A stretch of 64,000 nucleotides of DNA from Orientallactaga sibirica. Lineage: Eukaryota; Chordata; Mammalia; Rodentia; Dipodidae. Position numbers and translations under genes: made by a program. Every line of letters starts with the position of its first letter. Positions within the stretch are counted from its first letter, which is position 1. Below are positions 60,701 through 64,000 of this stretch, in pieces. The stretch lies in the NCBI GenBank assembly GCA_036365145.1, contig JAEOAD010001561.1, positions 124,001 to 188,000 of the forward strand, given 5' to 3'. The notes beneath the pieces were generated by a model. It did not search any database. It was not told the DNA's origin and saw only the letters and a program-made list of their open reading frames with translations.

Positions 60701-63700
60701 AGTAAAATGTTCGGCAGTAAAGATGTTAATATTCTGAACAAACTACCTTACCAATGAGGTGAATCTGCTAACTTGGCCATCTTTTTTATATTACATTGAC
60801 GAGGAAAGTTTGAACTTGCTGCACTCAACCATCTTTGTAGAAAGGAGACTGATTCCTATAACCGATTTAACTTATTTCACACAGGACAGTGCTCAGTACT
60901 GAAGATGTTTGTTTTCTAAAGAAACCACTTTAGAAATGAGGCGAAACCACTAACTTGTACATCTTGTTAGATTACACAAACGAGAAAGTTTGAACTTGCT
61001 GCACTCAACCTTCTTTGTAGGAAAGCAAGTGATTCCTAGAACCGAATAAACTCATTTCACAGTACAGTGTTCGGTAATGAAGATGTTTGTTTTCTAAACA
61101 AACTACTTTAGAAATGAGGCCAATCTACTAAGTTGTGCATCTTTTTAGATTACATTAACAAGGTAAGTTTGAACTTGCTGCACTCAACCTTCTTTGTAGG
61201 AAAGCAACTGATTCTTAGAACCGAATGAGCTTATTTCACACAGTACAATGTTTGGCAATGAAGATGTTTGTTTTCTCAACAAACTACTTTACAAATGAGG
61301 CGAATCTACTAACTTGGCCATCTTTTTAGATTACATTCAAACAAGGAAAGTTTGAACTTGCTGCACTCAACCTTCTTTGTAGAAATTAAACTGATTCCTA
61401 GAACCGAATTAGCTTATTTCACACAGTACAATGTTGGCACTGAAGATGTTTGTTTTCTCAAGAAACTACTTTAGAAATGAGGCGAATCTACTCTTTTGCA
61501 TCTATTTAGATTACATTAACAAGGAAAGTTTGAACTCTCTACACTCAACCTTCTTTGTAGGAAAGCAAGTGATTCCTAGAACCCAAATTAGCTTATTTCA
61601 CACAGTACAATGTTGGCAATGAAGATGTTTGTTTTTCTCAAGAAACTACTTTAGAAATGAGGTGAATCTACTAACTTGTACATCTTGTTAGATTACACAA
61701 ACTAGGAAAGTTTGAACTTGCTGCACTCAACCATCTTTGTAGGAAAGCAACTGATTCCTAGAACCGAATTAGCTTATTTCACCCAGTACAGTGTTAGGAA
61801 ATGAAGATGTTTGTTTTCTAAACAAACCACTTTAGAAATGAGGCGAATCTACTAACTTTTAAATCTTGTTAGATTACACAAACTAGGAAAGTTTGAACTT
61901 GCTGCACTCAACCTTCTTTGTAGGAAAGCAAGTGATTCCTAGAACCGAACTAGCTTATTTCACACAGTACAATGTTCGGCAATGAAGATGTTTGTTTTGT
62001 AAACAAACTACTTTAGAAATGAGGCGAATCTACTAAGTTGTGCATCTTTTCAGATTACATTAACAAGCAAAGTTTGAACTTGCTGCACTCAACCTTCTTT
62101 GTAGGAAAGCAACTGATTCCTAGAACCGAAATAGCTTATTTCACACAGTACAATGTTTGGCAATGAAGATGTTTGTTTTCTCAAGAAACTACTTTACAAA
62201 TGAGGCGAATCTACTAACTTGTATATCTTGTTAGATTACATTAACAAGGAAAGTTTGAACTTGCTGCACTCAACCTTCTTTGTAGGAAAGCAAGTGATTC
62301 CTAGAACCGAACTAGCTTATTTCACACAGTAAAATGTTCGGCAGTAAAAGATGTTTGTTTTCTCAACAAACTACTTTACAAATGAGGTGAATCTACTAAC
62401 TTGGCCATCTTTTTATATTACACAAACTAGGAAAGTTTGAACTTGCTGCACTCAACCATCTTTGTAGGAAAGCAAATTATTCCTAGAACCGAATTAGCTT
62501 ATTACACACAGTACAATGCTCAGCACTGAAGATGTTTGTTTTCTAAAGAAACCACTTTAGAAATGAGGTGAATCTACTAACTTGTACATCTTGTTAGATT
62601 ACACAAACGAGGAAAGTTTGAACTTGCTGCACTCAACCATCTTCGTAGGAAAGCAAGTGATTCCTATAACCGATTTACCTTATTTCACACAGTACAGTGT
62701 CAGTAATGAAGATGTTTGTTTTCTAAACAAACCACTTTAGAAATGAGGCAATCTACTAACTTGTGCATCTTGTTAGATTACACAAACAAGGAAAGTTTGA
62801 ACTTGCTGCACTCAACCATCTTTATGGAAAGCAACTGATTCCTAGAACCGAATAAGCCTATTTCACACAGTACAATGTTTGGCAATGAAGATGTTTGTTT
62901 TCTCAACAAACTACTTTAGAAATGAGGCCAATCTACTAAGTTGTGCATCTTTTTAGATTACATTAACAAGGAAAGTTTGAACTGGCTGCCCTCAACCTTC
63001 TTTGTAGGAAAGCAACTGATTCTTAGAACCGAATGAGCTTATTTCACTCAGTACAATGTTCGGCAATGAAGATGTTTGTTTTCTCAACAAAGTACTTTAC
63101 AAATGAGGCGAAATCTTCTAACTTGGCCATCTTTTTAGATTACATTAACAAGGAAAGTTTGAACTTCCTGCACTCAACCTTCTTCATAGAAATTAAACTG
63201 ATTCCTAGAAGCAAATTAACTTATTTCACACAGTACAGTGTTCGGTACTGAAGATGTTTCTTTTCTAAAGAAACAACTTTAGAAATGAGGCCAATCTACT
63301 AACTTTTGCATCTATTTAGATTACATTAACAAGGAAAGTTTGAACTCTCTACACTCAACCATCTTTGTAGGAAAGCAAGTGATTCCTAGAACCGAACTAG
63401 CTTATTTCACACAGTACAATGTTCGGCTAATGAAGATGTTTGTTTCTCAACAAACTACTTTACAAATGAGGTGAATCTACTAACTTGGCCATCTTTTTAG
63501 ATTACATTAACAAGGAAAGTTTGAACTTGGTGCACTCAACCATCTTTGTAGGAAAGCAACTGATTCCTAGAACCGAATTAGCTTATTTCACACAGTACAG
63601 TGTTCAGTAATGAAGATGTTTGTTTTCTCAAGAAAGTACTTTAGAAATGAGGCGAATCCACTAACTTGGCCATCTCTTTAGATTACACAAACAAGGAAAG

Positions 63701-64000
63701 TTTGAACTTGCTGCACTCAACCTTCTTCGTAGAAAAGCAAGTGATTCCTAGAACCGAACTAGCTTATTTCACACAGTACAGTGTTCGGTAATGAAGATGT
63801 TTGTTTTCTAAAGAAACTACTTTAGAAATGAGGTCAATCTACTAACTTGTGCATCTTGTTAGATTACATTAACAAGCAAAGTTTGAACTTGCTGCACTCA
63901 ACCTTCTTTGTAGGAAAGCAACTGATTCCTAGAACCGAAATAGCTTATTTCACACAGTACAATGTTTGGCAATGAAGATGTTTGTTTTCTCAACAAACTA

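Larger units (their letters stand above)
35267..64000. repeat. Satellite array, right segment (about 181-bp monomer)
   Basis: About 159 monomers in the same orientation as the left segment run to the window end. The first 0.94 kb repeats the satellite between the two ERVs. The rest includes several multi-kilobase duplicated blocks listed separately. From about 59 kb the monomers again become more uniform and mosaic. No gene or RNA gene is visible; the short frames are repeat translations. Confidence 0.97.

Noticed and set aside
1..64000. Alpha satellite or another named mammalian satellite
   Set aside because: The monomer length (181 bp) and its sequence do not match alphoid DNA or any satellite I can recall with confidence, so I leave the family unnamed.

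Overview
The window is almost entirely a head-to-tail tandem satellite array. The base monomer is about 181 bp: the phrase GTGATTCCTAGAACC recurs at about 6962, 7143 and 7323. The array covers 1-28188, 31222-32162 and 35267-64000, roughly 320 monomers, all in the same orientation. It is AT-rich and has no plausible host gene, no rRNA or tRNA gene and no CRISPR. Every open frame inside the satellite is a chance frame of the repeat. The scale and the retroviral insertion suggest centromeric or pericentromeric heterochromatin of a vertebrate, most likely a mammal. I do not recognise the satellite family and cannot name the species.

The array is interrupted by two copies of one defective endogenous retrovirus (ERV), at 28189-31221 and 32163-35266, both on the + strand. 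Each has two LTRs of about 340-390 bp, a primer-binding site resembling the complement of tRNA-Phe, a GTAAGT splice-donor candidate, a broken gag (Gly-2 matrix start, acidic linker, PPPY late motif, capsid fragment), a broken env (RPKR furin-type site, Ala-rich fusion peptide, membrane anchor), a purine tract, and no pro or pol. The 6-bp target duplication CTTTAC and the gag and env style fit a betaretrovirus-like (class II, ERV2) element. The two copies share the same integration site in the monomer, the same internal deletion and LTR-specific variants (5' matches 5', 3' matches 3'). They therefore arose by duplication of an already inserted provirus together with satellite DNA, as a unit of about 4.0 kb.

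The satellite has layered structure. Monomer classes alternate in a trimer of about 540 bp. A 17-monomer higher-order unit of about 3.07 kb is repeated in tandem at 17.42-24.56 kb and reappears at 48.83-51.23 kb. Two multi-kilobase blocks are duplicated at a distance: 35.6-38.7 kb with 51.3-54.97 kb, and 43.6-47.4 kb with 55.3-58.97 kb. They differ by whole-monomer gains and losses, as unequal exchange predicts. A near-uniform single-monomer stretch lies at 6.9-8.45 kb. Many monomers carry a short dyad (GTTTGTTT/AAACAAAC or GTTTCTTT/AAAGAAAC) whose two arms vary together.

No cellular pathway is encoded here. The biological interest is in satellite evolution, a retrovirus carried along by satellite amplification, possible LTR-driven transcription of the array, and the dyads as candidate centromere-related sequence. 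Discordances between duplicated copies cluster at CpG positions, so some fine detail may be consensus error.
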